Below are positions 6,540 to 14,190 of a stretch of 64,000 bases of DNA, piece by piece. Every line of letters starts with the position of its first letter. Position 1 is the first letter of the stretch. Under the pieces are notes generated by a model. It worked only from the letters and a program-made list of their open reading frames with translations. It was not told where the DNA came from and searched no databases. The translations under genes and the position numbers were made by a program. The DNA is from Knufia peltigerae (Eukaryota > Ascomycota > Eurotiomycetes > Chaetothyriales > Trichomeriaceae), in the NCBI GenBank assembly GCA_030247855.1, contig JAPDRN010000057.1:62001-126000 (forward strand), in the 5' to 3' direction.

Positions 6540-8340
6540 TTCCTGCAAACCCGGCTTCGATCTCTTCCAGAGAGCGCCCCTTGGTTTCCGGCAGCCACAA
6601 CGCGGCCACCAGGAAGAACACGAACGTGCAGCCCGCCCAGAACAGGAACATGCTGGCGTAGCCGTAGTGTCCCACCGTCGGCAGGAAGATGGCGGCAATG
6701 GTGGTGGACACGAACTGGTTGATCAGCAGCGCGATGCTCATGCCGTTGGAGCGGATGCGGTTGGGCATCAGCTCGGACAGCGCCAGCCACACGCATACGC
6801 CGGGGCCGACGGCGAAGAACGCCACGAACACCAGGATGCAGGCGGCGACGGCCCAGCCATGCGCGGGTGGCGGGATCGGGCCGATGCGGGCTTGCTCGAT
6901 GCGCAGTGGTGCCTGCGCGGCGCTGGCCGGGTCGGCGAACGGATTGAGGTGCATCGTGCGGAAGAACGCGCCGATGACGCTGTCCGGCTGCACGGTACCG
7001 GCGCGTTCGATGCGCAGCTCGAGGTCGGTCAGGTTGTCGCTGCGCAGCGCGCGTACGTTGGTGAAGTCGCCATAGGCGTAGGACACGGTCAGCTGCAGCG
7101 GCCGGCCCTCGCGGTCGACGCCACCGGCAAGACGCTGCCACTGCGCGTCGTCGAGTACCAGTTGCAGGCCGTCGCCACTTACCGCGGCCTGCAGGTGCGG
7201 CTGCACGTCGGCGCGGCCCCGTTCGGCCTGGAAGAACAGCGTTGCTGCGGCCAGCAGGGCCACGCAGATGCCACCGCTGCCCAGCATCAGCAGGAACTTG
7301 CGGCCCTTGCGGTCGACCAGCAGCAGCGCGACCACGGTCATCACCGCGTTGAGCAGTTTGATCGCCACGTCGGCGCCGTTGGCCACCGAGCCGGACAGGC
7401 CTGCCTGGTTGAGGATGTTCACCGCATAGGCCAGCACCGAGTTGATGCCGGTGGCCTGGGTGCAGGCCAGCACCACGCAGGCCAACACGAACGGCACCAC
7501 GTAGCGGCGGCTGAGCAGCGGGTCACGCTTGCCGCTGCTGCCACTCGATTCTGGAGCCTGGATCTGCGCCAGGGTGGGCTCGACGTCGGCAGCGGGCAGC
7601 ACGCGCTGCAGGCTGCGGCGTGCATCATCGATGCGGCCACGACGCACCAGCCAGCGCGGTGATTCGGACAGCCAGAAGATGCCGGCGCAGAACAGCAGGC
7701 CCGGTGCCAGGCAGGTCCAGAAGATGGTGCGCCAGGCGTGGTCCTTCACCGTGAACAGCTCCTGCGCCTGCTGTGTGACCGGCAGCGAGCGCACCGCTTC
7801 TGCGGCGGCGTCCACGGCGTGGGCGTGGTACAGCCCGATCAACGCGGCCAGCACCAGGCCGACGGTCAGCAGCAGCTGGAACATCGCCGCGCCCCGGCCA
7901 CGTCGTTCCGGGCTGAGCACTTCGGCCAGGTACAGGGGAATGACCACGCCGATCAGGCCACCGCTGACACCCTGCAGCAGGCGCCCCAGCAGCAGCGGGG
8001 TGTAACCCGAGGCCAGCGCCATGATCGGGATGCTGGCGGTGAACAGCACGCCGGCCAGCAGCATCGCGCCACGGCGGCCGATGAGGTCGGCGATCATGCC
8101 GGCGAACAGTGAGGACAGCACGCTGCCCAGCAACACCGCGGCGACGACGAAGCCGAGCTGCTGGCTGCTGAGCTGCCAGGCGTGGCTGGCGGTGGCTTCA
8201 AGATAGGGCAGGGCGCCGGCGATGATGCCGATGTCGATGCCGTACAGCAGGCCACCGAGGCCGCCGATGAACAGCAGATAGCGCACGGGCCAGCGCGGGG
8301 CGGTGGAAGCGGGTACGGCAGGTGCAGTGGCTGCGGTCAT
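6529..8340 (-). CDS. Sugar-porter MFS transporter, candidate GalNAc permease
   Basis: A 603-residue major-facilitator protein of the sugar-porter family. It shows GIDIGIIAGALPYL in TM1, the loop 2-3 motif GMIADLIGRRGAM, and PLYLAEVLSPERRGRG after TM4. TM12 is followed by the family's PETKGRSLEEIE signature at the C terminus. The family is usually 450-500 residues. The excess is a polar insertion of roughly 115 residues (about 370-485) between late transmembrane helices, probably periplasmic. It lies downstream of agaA on the same strand, separated by a SMAG repeat pair, and is the only inner-membrane sugar carrier in the island. GalNAc specificity is inferred from context. Confidence 0.88.
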   Translation of the reverse strand: MTAATAPAVPASTAPRWPVRYLLFIGGLGGLLYGIDIGIIAGALPYLEATASHAWQLSSQQLGFVVAAVLLGSVLSSLFAGMIADLIGRRGAMLLAGVLFTASIPIMALASGYTPLLLGRLLQGVSGGLIGVVIPLYLAEVLSPERRGRGAAMFQLLLTVGLVLAALIGLYHAHAVDAAAEAVRSLPVTQQAQELFTVKDHAWRTIFWTCLAPGLLFCAGIFWLSESPRWLVRRGRIDDARRSLQRVLPAADVEPTLAQIQAPESSGSSGKRDPLLSRRYVVPFVLACVVLACTQATGINSVLAYAVNILNQAGLSGSVANGADVAIKLLNAVMTVVALLLVDRKGRKFLLMLGSGGICVALLAAATLFFQAERGRADVQPHLQAAVSGDGLQLVLDDAQWQRLAGGVDREGRPLQLTVSYAYGDFTNVRALRSDNLTDLELRIERAGTVQPDSVIGAFFRTMHLNPFADPASAAQAPLRIEQARIGPIPPPAHGWAVAACILVFVAFFAVGPGVCVWLALSELMPNRIRSNGMSIALLINQFVSTTIAAIFLPTVGHYGYASMFLFWAGCTFVFFLVAALWLPETKGRSLEEIEAGFAGKQR

Positions 8341-8402
8341 CGGCGTATTCCTGGAATAACGGGGATGGTGCGTGGCTGATGCAAGGCGCTTGCGCGCTTC
8401 AT

Positions 8403-8496
8403 GTAGAGCCGAGCCATGCTCGGCTTGCCGCGCGAAGCGCGGCGCGGACGTCGTCGATGTCGGTGCGAAAAGCAGCCGAGCATGGCTCGGCTCTAC
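8403..8496. repeat. SMAG-type REP repeat pair (inverted)
   Basis: GTAGAGCCGAGCCATGCTCGG begins at 8403 (to 8425), and its inverted partner ends in CTAC at 8496 (8474-8496). Each copy is itself a short palindrome, so the pair can fold into two hairpins or one long stem. The form (GTAG head plus palindrome) is that of the abundant Stenotrophomonas SMAG elements. It sits between agaA and the transporter gene and could attenuate or stabilise the operon mRNA; that effect is inference. Confidence 0.85.
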
Positions 8497-8509
8497 AGAC
8501 GTGCGTCGC

Positions 8510-9625
8510 CTAGTGCAGGTCGATCACACGGCCACCGACCACGACCTGTTGCAGGCGCAGTTCCGCATCCAGCACCACCAGGTCGGCACGGGCGTCGGGC
8601 GCAATGCGGCCGCGATCGCTCAAGCCCAGGTAATCGGCGGGGAAGGTGGACACGCGTTGCGACGCGTCAGCCAGTTCCAATCCCACCTGCACCAGATTGC
8701 GCAGCGCCTGGTCCATGGTCAGCGCACTGCCGGCCAGCGAGCCGGTGGCCAGGCGTACGCAGCCGCCGCACCTGTGCACGCGCTGTTCGCCCAGCGCGTA
8801 CCCGCCATCGGGCATGCCGGTGGCGGCGGTTGCGTCGGTCACCGCATACAGGCGCGGAATCGCGCGCGCGGCCAGGCGGATCACACCGGGATGGATGTGC
8901 TGCAGGTCGGGAATGATCTCGGCGTACTGCGCGTGCGCCAAGGCAGCCGCGGCGATGCCAGGCCGGTAGTGGTCGACGCCGGTCATGCCGTTGAACAGAT
9001 GGGTGAAACCGGAAGCGCCGGCCTGCAATGCGGCCACGCCTTCCTCGTAGGTGCCGGCGCTATGGCCGAGCTGCACGCGGATGCCGAGCGCGGACAGCGC
9101 GGGGATCAGCGCGGTGTGCTCGCCGATCTCCGGCGCCAGCGTCATCACCCGGATCGGTGCCAGCGCGTGCAACTGCTGCACCAGCGCCAACGTCGCCTCG
9201 ATCGTGCGGTTGGGCTGCGCGCCCAGCCGCTGCGGGCTGATGAAGGGGCCTTCCAGATGCACGCCGGCGATGCAGGCGGCATCGGCATCCGGCGCCGCCA
9301 TCGTTGTCGCAACGCCCTGCAGCGCGTATTCGATCTCGTCCAGGCCGGCGGTCATGGTGGTCGCCAGCAGCGTGGTGGTGCCGAAGCGCGCATGGGTGCG
9401 TGCGATGGTGCGGGCCACGTCGCCGCCCTGCATCAGGTCCACACCGGCCGCGCCATGCACGTGCAGGTCGATGAAGCCGGGCAGGATTACCGGCAGCTGC
9501 GGGTCATCGCCGCCGCTGTGGTCGTCCACCTGCAGCTGGCGCACGTGCGAATCGAACTGGACCTGCCCGCGACGCCAGCCCAAGGGGGTGAGGATGCGGC
9601 CGTGCAGCGAGCGGATATCGGTCAT
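8510..9625 (-). CDS. agaA: N-acetylgalactosamine-6-phosphate deacetylase (NagA/AgaA family)
   Basis: A 371-residue amidohydrolase of the NagA/AgaA family. Metal and catalytic residues are visible in order: HVHG (His 55, 57), HLEGPFIS (Glu about 125), GHSAG (His about 188), THLFNGM (His about 209) and TDATAATG (Asp about 264). It removes acetate from an N-acetylhexosamine-6-phosphate in the cytoplasm. The surrounding agaS, agaK and agaZ point to GalNAc-6-P rather than GlcNAc-6-P; sequence alone does not decide this. The start overlaps the agaR stop by 4 bp (ATGA), implying translational coupling. It is the last enzyme gene before the SMAG pair and transporter. Confidence 0.88.
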   Translation of the reverse strand: MTDIRSLHGRILTPLGWRRGQVQFDSHVRQLQVDDHSGGDDPQLPVILPGFIDLHVHGAAGVDLMQGGDVARTIARTHARFGTTTLLATTMTAGLDEIEYALQGVATTMAAPDADAACIAGVHLEGPFISPQRLGAQPNRTIEATLALVQQLHALAPIRVMTLAPEIGEHTALIPALSALGIRVQLGHSAGTYEEGVAALQAGASGFTHLFNGMTGVDHYRPGIAAAALAHAQYAEIIPDLQHIHPGVIRLAARAIPRLYAVTDATAATGMPDGGYALGEQRVHRCGGCVRLATGSLAGSALTMDQALRNLVQVGLELADASQRVSTFPADYLGLSDRGRIAPDARADLVVLDAELRLQQVVVGGRVIDLH

Positions 9626-10404
9626 GCGGGGGGCTCGGCGATGATCACTTCGATGCCCAGCCGCTGCAGCCCCTCGCGGGTCGCCTCGTCGATGCCGGCG
9701 TCGGTGATGATGGCGTGGATCTGATCGAGGCGAGCGATGCGGTGCAGGCTGACGCGTCCGAACTTGGAGGCGTCGGTGAGCACCACGATGCGTCGCGCAC
9801 GTTCGACCATGCGGTGGTTGAGGCGGGCTTCGGCTTCGTCGTGGGTGGTCAGGCCGAACTGCAGGTCCAGGCCATCCACGCCCAGAAACAGCGTGTCGAA
9901 GCTGTAGGAGTTGAGGCTGGCTTCGGCCTGGCTGCCCTGCAGCGACAGCGATTGCTGGCGCAGCAGGCCGCCGGTCAGCAGCGCGGTGATGCCGGCGGCG
10001 TTGGCCAGTTCCCAGGCGATGTTCAGGCCGTTGGTCATCACCGTCACATCGCGATGTCCGCGCAGGTGGCGGGCCAGTGTCATCGTGGTGGAGCCGGAGT
10101 CGATGATGATGTTGTCACCGGCCTGCACCAGGCGTGCGGCGGCGGCGCCGATGGACTCCTTCAGCGGCAGGTTCAGCGCATCCTTTTCATGGATGTCCTG
10201 TTCCTGCGGCGGCGTTCGCACCAGGGTGGCACCGCCGTGGGTACGCGTGGCCAGCCCCTGCGCTTCGAAGTGGGTCAGATCGGCACGGATGGTCACCGCC
10301 GACACGCCGAAGCGCTCGACCAGATCGGCCACCTGCACCGAGCCATGCTCGATCAGCAGCTGCAGGATCTGTTGCCGGCGGGAGCGGGTGTTGCGCATGG
10401 CCAT
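9622..10404 (-). CDS. agaR: DeoR-family repressor, probable AgaR
   Basis: A 260-residue DeoR-type regulator. The N-terminal winged helix-turn-helix (about 8-60) has the family pattern RRQQILQLLIEHGSVQVADL, then FGVSAVTIRADL and a THGGA turn. The C-terminal sensor domain has the sugar-phosphate-binding motifs DSGSTTMTLARHL and FLGVDGLD plus a KFG motif (TDASKFGRVS). It sits inside the GalNAc operon between agaZ and agaA and overlaps agaA by 4 bp. AgaR repressors are reported to recognise repeated CTTTC elements, and nine such elements occupy the control region at 13909-14159. A second possible start is the ATG at 10398. Confidence 0.88.
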   Translation of the reverse strand: MAMRNTRSRRQQILQLLIEHGSVQVADLVERFGVSAVTIRADLTHFEAQGLATRTHGGATLVRTPPQEQDIHEKDALNLPLKESIGAAAARLVQAGDNIIIDSGSTTMTLARHLRGHRDVTVMTNGLNIAWELANAAGITALLTGGLLRQQSLSLQGSQAEASLNSYSFDTLFLGVDGLDLQFGLTTHDEAEARLNHRMVERARRIVVLTDASKFGRVSLHRIARLDQIHAIITDAGIDEATREGLQRLGIEVIIAEPPA

Positions 10405-10431
10405 TCTCGGTTTCGCAGGGAAAGGTAGAGA

Positions 10432-11766
10432 TTAGCCGTTCGCAAGTACGGCGGCAGCCGAACGTGCGTTGTGCTTGCGGGATCCGGCCTGGTTGGCGCT
10501 GCAGGCGCGGGCGTATTCGCCCAGGCACAGGCCGATGCGATGCTGCACCAGGGCGGTAGGCGTATTGGCCAGGGCGCCCTCGCGCACGGCGCGGTACTGC
10601 TCCGGCAGATACTGGCTGAGCAGCACCAGCGGTGGCGCGTGCTGTTCCAGGTTGGCGAACAGGGTCTGCACGGCCTGCGCCAGCGCCGGCTCGCCCCAGT
10701 AGTAGCGGCAGCGGTCGCTGAAGGAATAGCTGCGCAGCAGGCGCAGGGTCGCCTCGTCGCCCTGGTAATAGGACTGCCAGGACTTCGGCTGCGCCACCAT
10801 CACCTCGTCCAGCACCTGCGGCAGGCGCGAGCACTGCGCGGCCGGCAGCAGCTCGGCTTCGATGGCAGCCAGCGCGAACAGCGCTTCGCGGTAGGCGAAG
10901 GTGGCCGCAGGTCCGACCTTGAGGATGGCAAAATGGTCGCGCACCAGGGCATGCAGGCCGCTCTCGCGCTGGTAGTCGGTGGAGTGCGCTTCGAACACGA
11001 TGCGCGGCTGCTGTTCGAGGAAGTCGGCCAGCTCACTGGCGGCGGCAGCGTCGTACTCGTGCACGCTGCTGTGGTCGAAGTCCACGCCGGGCTGCACCAC
11101 CATTGCCAGCACGCGCTGCCATGCATCGCGCAGCTGCGGGGTATCGAAGGCCTGCTGGTGGATGGCCAGAGTCTGTGCGGCGGCGGCCGGCGTGGTCACC
11201 TGCAGGCCACCGGCCAGCGAGGCTTCGCCACCGGGAATCGGCACTTCGGTGCCGATCACATAGACCGGCGGCGGCAGGCCGTGTTCGGCGGCGGTGCGTT
11301 CGGCGATTTCAGCCAGTTCGGCCGAACGTGCAGCGACGATGGCATCGGGCAGCGGCACCGGGTCATCGGCGCAGGACATGCTGCAATCCAGGTGGATCTT
11401 GTGGAAACCAGCGGCGACGTAGGCTTCGATCAGCACGCGCGCATGGGTCATTGCTTCCGCAGCCGGGCGTTTCTGCCAGGCATTCGGGCCGAGGTGGTCG
11501 CCGCCGAGGATCAGGCGCTCCCGCGGGAAGCCTTCTTCATCGGCCAAGGTGCCGACGTAGTCGCGGTACTGCTGCGGGGTCATGCCGGTGTAGCCGCCGA
11601 ACTGGTCGACCTGGTTGGAGGTGGCTTCGATCAGCAGCACGGTATCGTGCGCCAACGCCACGTGCATGGCCGCACGCAGCACCTGTTCATTGCTGCAGCA
11701 GACGCTGTACAGGCCGACGTTGGCACCGGCGCGGTGGGAGGCAAGCAGGGTCTGCAACGGGGACAT
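10432..11766 (-). CDS. agaZ: AgaZ/GatZ-family protein of tagatose metabolism
   Basis: A 444-residue member of the AgaZ/GatZ/KbaZ family, recognisable by IEATSNQVDQFGGYTGM, LGGDHLGPN, HLDCSMSCADD and VIGTEVPIPGG. In enteric bacteria these proteins act as non-catalytic partners that stabilise the class II tagatose-1,6-bisphosphate aldolase GatY/KbaY; some annotations instead call AgaZ a tagatose-6-phosphate kinase. No catalytic aldolase subunit (AgaY) is present in the window, which leaves either function open. The ATG at 11766 has GGAG about 7 bp upstream; a TTG six bases earlier is less likely. The gene starts 17 bp after agaK on the minus strand. Confidence 0.9.
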   Translation of the reverse strand: MSPLQTLLASHRAGANVGLYSVCCSNEQVLRAAMHVALAHDTVLLIEATSNQVDQFGGYTGMTPQQYRDYVGTLADEEGFPRERLILGGDHLGPNAWQKRPAAEAMTHARVLIEAYVAAGFHKIHLDCSMSCADDPVPLPDAIVAARSAELAEIAERTAAEHGLPPPVYVIGTEVPIPGGEASLAGGLQVTTPAAAAQTLAIHQQAFDTPQLRDAWQRVLAMVVQPGVDFDHSSVHEYDAAAASELADFLEQQPRIVFEAHSTDYQRESGLHALVRDHFAILKVGPAATFAYREALFALAAIEAELLPAAQCSRLPQVLDEVMVAQPKSWQSYYQGDEATLRLLRSYSFSDRCRYYWGEPALAQAVQTLFANLEQHAPPLVLLSQYLPEQYRAVREGALANTPTALVQHRIGLCLGEYARACSANQAGSRKHNARSAAAVLANG

Positions 11767-11783
11767 GGTCAAGCTCCGGTCAA

Positions 11784-12722
11784 TCAGGAAAACGAGGGTT
11801 GGCAGGCCAGCAGGGCGGCACCGCGTGCGCCACCGGCATCACCGAAGCGCGGTGGCACGATGGGCGGCACCTGCACGCCGTTGAACAGATGCGCGGCGAT
11901 GGCCGCAGGCAGCAGCTGGTACAGCGGTGCGTACTGGGAAAGACCGCCACCGAGCACGATCACGTGCGGGTCCAGTGCCAGCACCAGTGCGGCGAGGCTG
12001 TGGCCGAGCAGGTCGCGATGGATGTCGAGCGCCTGCCGTGCACGCGCATCGCCGGCTTCGGCCAGGGTGATCACCACGCTGGCATCGGCAGCGCTGCCAC
12101 CGAGGTGGCGCTCGATCATCGCCAGGCCACTACCGGACACGTAGCGTTCCACACAGCCTTGCAGGCCGCAGGCGCAATCGATCAACGGCAGGCCATGGCG
12201 CTGCAGCAGGTGCCATGGCACGCTCCAGTGGCCCCATTCGCCAGCCAGGCCGTTGAAGCCGGACAGCAGGCGCCCCTGCAGGCAGAAGCCGCCACCGGCA
12301 CCGGTGCCGAGGATGGCGCCGAACATGCTGGGGTAGCCATCGGCGGCGCCGCCATGCGCTTCAGAGAGCGCGAAACACTGCAGGTCGTTGCCGAAATGCA
12401 GCGGGCGCTGCAGGCGTGCCTGCAGATCGGCCGCCACGCATTGGCCGGTCAGCGCAGGTACATTCGCGCTGAGCTGGCGACCGCTGCGACGATCACGCAC
12501 GCCGGGCAGGGCGATGCCGATGGCCGCATCGCTGCGACCCAGCGCGGCATCGGCCTCAGCGACCAGTGTCACCACCGCCTGCAGGAAGCCGTCGTAGTCA
12601 CCCTGCGGAGTGGCCACGCGGCGCCGCCAGGTGACCTGCATCGCCGCATCGCACACCACCAGCTCGGTCTTGGTGCCGCCGATGTCGATGCCGTAGCAGG
12701 CGTTGGCGATCAGCTCAGCCAT
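11784..12722 (-). CDS. agaK: ROK-family N-acetylhexosamine kinase, probable GalNAc kinase AgaK
   Basis: A 312-residue ROK kinase. The phosphate-binding loop is GIDIGGTKTE (11-20). The catalytic Asp is in GNDLQC (about 113). The zinc site is formed by GEWGHW (His about 165) and the CACGLQGC motif (Cys 183, 185, 190). ROK kinases with this site phosphorylate N-acetylhexosamines. Context (agaS, agaZ, agaA) supports GalNAc to GalNAc-6-P, needed because uptake here is by permease rather than PTS. The ATG at 12722 overlaps the agaS stop by 8 bp. GlcNAc kinase activity cannot be excluded from sequence. Confidence 0.88.
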   Translation of the reverse strand: MAELIANACYGIDIGGTKTELVVCDAAMQVTWRRRVATPQGDYDGFLQAVVTLVAEADAALGRSDAAIGIALPGVRDRRSGRQLSANVPALTGQCVAADLQARLQRPLHFGNDLQCFALSEAHGGAADGYPSMFGAILGTGAGGGFCLQGRLLSGFNGLAGEWGHWSVPWHLLQRHGLPLIDCACGLQGCVERYVSGSGLAMIERHLGGSAADASVVITLAEAGDARARQALDIHRDLLGHSLAALVLALDPHVIVLGGGLSQYAPLYQLLPAAIAAHLFNGVQVPPIVPPRFGDAGGARGAALLACQPSFS

Positions 12723-13869
12723 GGTGGATGGTGACACCCTTGACCACGCGGTTGACGGTGCCGTCCGGGAACGGATTGTCCGGGGTCAGGCCAAGTGCGG
12801 CCGAACGCTGCAGCGCGTACAGCTGCGCAAAGCCCAGCCACACCGGCGCAAGCCACGGGTCATCCAGGGCAGGCACGGTGAGGGTGTAATCATCATCGGC
12901 ACCGATATCCGAATGCGGGCCGATCGACAGTACCTGACCGGCCACGCCATCGCGGCGCAGTTCTTCCAGCAGATCCTGTTCATAGCGGCGCGCCAGCGGC
13001 TGCCCGCTGCGCAGCACGACCACCAGGGTGGTGCCGTCCAGCGTGGATTTCGGGCCGTGGCGGAAGCCGAGCGGGGTGTTGGCCAGCGCCAGCACGCGGC
13101 CGGCGGTCAGCTCCAGCACCTTCAATGCGGCTTCGCGTGCGAGTGCTTCCAGCGGGCCGCTGCCAAGGTAGATGACCCGGTTGCACGGGCGCTGCGCCAG
13201 CGCGGCCACCGGCGCGTCCCACTGCGCCTGGCCTTCGCGGGCGAGACCGGCAATCTGCTTCAGGCGTGCGATGCGCGCATCCCACGGCGAACGGTCGAAC
13301 ACGGTCAGCGCGGCCAGCAGCATGCAGGTCAGGCTGCTGGTCATGGCGAAGGCGCGGTCGCAGCTGGCCGACGGCATCAGCAGCGTGCAGGTGTCGGCAC
13401 GGCCGGCGCCGCGACGGGCCAGTTCGCCATCGGCATTGCAGGTGATGTCGAGGAAGCGCGCGTCATCCACGTCGCTGCGCACGCGATCGACGGCGGCGAC
13501 GCTTTCGGGGCTGGAGCCGCTGCGGCCGAACGACACCAGTAGGGTCGGACGGTCGCGCTGCAGGTACAGCGCCGGGTGGGTGAGCAGGCTGGTGGTGTGC
13601 ACCACGCGCACGTCGGCCGGCCACTGCGCGTTGATGGCATCGGCCACCATTTCGGCGATGAAGCCGGAACTGCCGGCGCCGGTGAACAGCACGCGCTGGT
13701 TCGGGTCATTGAGGCTGTCGCCGAGGAAGGCCGGCAGGCGGTCGCGGGCACGCGACAGATCCTGTGCAAGGGCTTCCCACAGCGCCGGCTGCTGGGCGAT
13801 TTCGGTAGCGGTATCGGCTCCGCCGCGGCGCTGCCAGGCGGACACATCGGAAAGCAGGGTGACGTCCAT
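12715..13869 (-). CDS. agaS: Galactosamine-6-phosphate deaminase/isomerase AgaS (tandem SIS domains)
   Basis: About 384 residues with two sugar-isomerase (SIS) domains. The first has GAGSSGF (64-70) and FGRSGSSPES (114-123). The second has LGSGPLEALAREAALKVLEL (235-254) and GFRHGPKS (268-275). AgaS proteins convert galactosamine-6-P to tagatose-6-P and ammonia in the cytoplasm. I chose the ATG at 13869 (MDVTLLSDVSAW); an in-frame ATG at 13899 is possible, and the rest of the upstream frame (to 14019) lies in the regulatory region. It is the first gene of the minus-strand operon, and its 3' end overlaps agaK. Confidence 0.9.
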   Translation of the reverse strand: MDVTLLSDVSAWQRRGGADTATEIAQQPALWEALAQDLSRARDRLPAFLGDSLNDPNQRVLFTGAGSSGFIAEMVADAINAQWPADVRVVHTTSLLTHPALYLQRDRPTLLVSFGRSGSSPESVAAVDRVRSDVDDARFLDITCNADGELARRGAGRADTCTLLMPSASCDRAFAMTSSLTCMLLAALTVFDRSPWDARIARLKQIAGLAREGQAQWDAPVAALAQRPCNRVIYLGSGPLEALAREAALKVLELTAGRVLALANTPLGFRHGPKSTLDGTTLVVVLRSGQPLARRYEQDLLEELRRDGVAGQVLSIGPHSDIGADDDYTLTVPALDDPWLAPVWLGFAQLYALQRSAALGLTPDNPFPDGTVNRVVKGVTIHHG

Positions 13870-13908
13870 TCGGAGGTTCCAGTTGGGCCAGCGCACCATC
13901 TGCGTTTT

Positions 13909-14159
13909 CTTTCGAAATGTCAAATACCGAAAGTAAAAAGAAAGATATTGCGGTGCCGACTTTCCCGGTGCGGCATGCCGCTGGAAACGAAAGAAACCGC
14001 CAGATGCCGTATCGCACAATGCTTAACAGGGGTCTGCAAGCGCTTACACAAAGTATTGCGCCGCAACAACTTTCGTTTCATGTAAATATATCTTCCTTTT
14101 TCCTTTCAATTTGTTGACATCTTTCGAATCGCTGCCCTAGAGTCGGCCCAACCGCTTTC
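13909..14159. promoter_or_regulatory. AgaR operator cluster (nine CTTTC/GAAAG elements)
   Basis: The divergent region between agaS and the GH31 gene holds CTTTC at 13909, 13960, 14070, 14103, 14121 and 14155, and the complementary GAAAG at 13929, 13940 and 13989. About 0.5 would be expected by chance in 250 bp. The AgaR consensus reported for proteobacterial GalNAc regulons is CTTTC in multiple copies and orientations. The region is also markedly AT-rich compared with flanking genes. Copies at 14103 and 14121 bracket the plus-strand -35 hexamer, as expected for repression. Confidence 0.75.
14114..14143 (+). promoter_or_regulatory. Candidate sigma70-type promoter of the GH31-receptor-GH109 genes
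   Basis: TTGACA at 14114-14119 is followed after 18 bp by TAGAGT at 14138-14143, a perfect -35 box with a moderate -10 box. CTTTC elements lie immediately upstream (14103) and in the spacer (14121). A TTGACA also occurs on the minus strand (complement of 13918-13923) toward agaS, but I see no clear -10 partner for it. Confidence 0.5.
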
Positions 14160-14190
14160 GAAACGCCCGGTAAACGGGTTGGGAGTCCGT

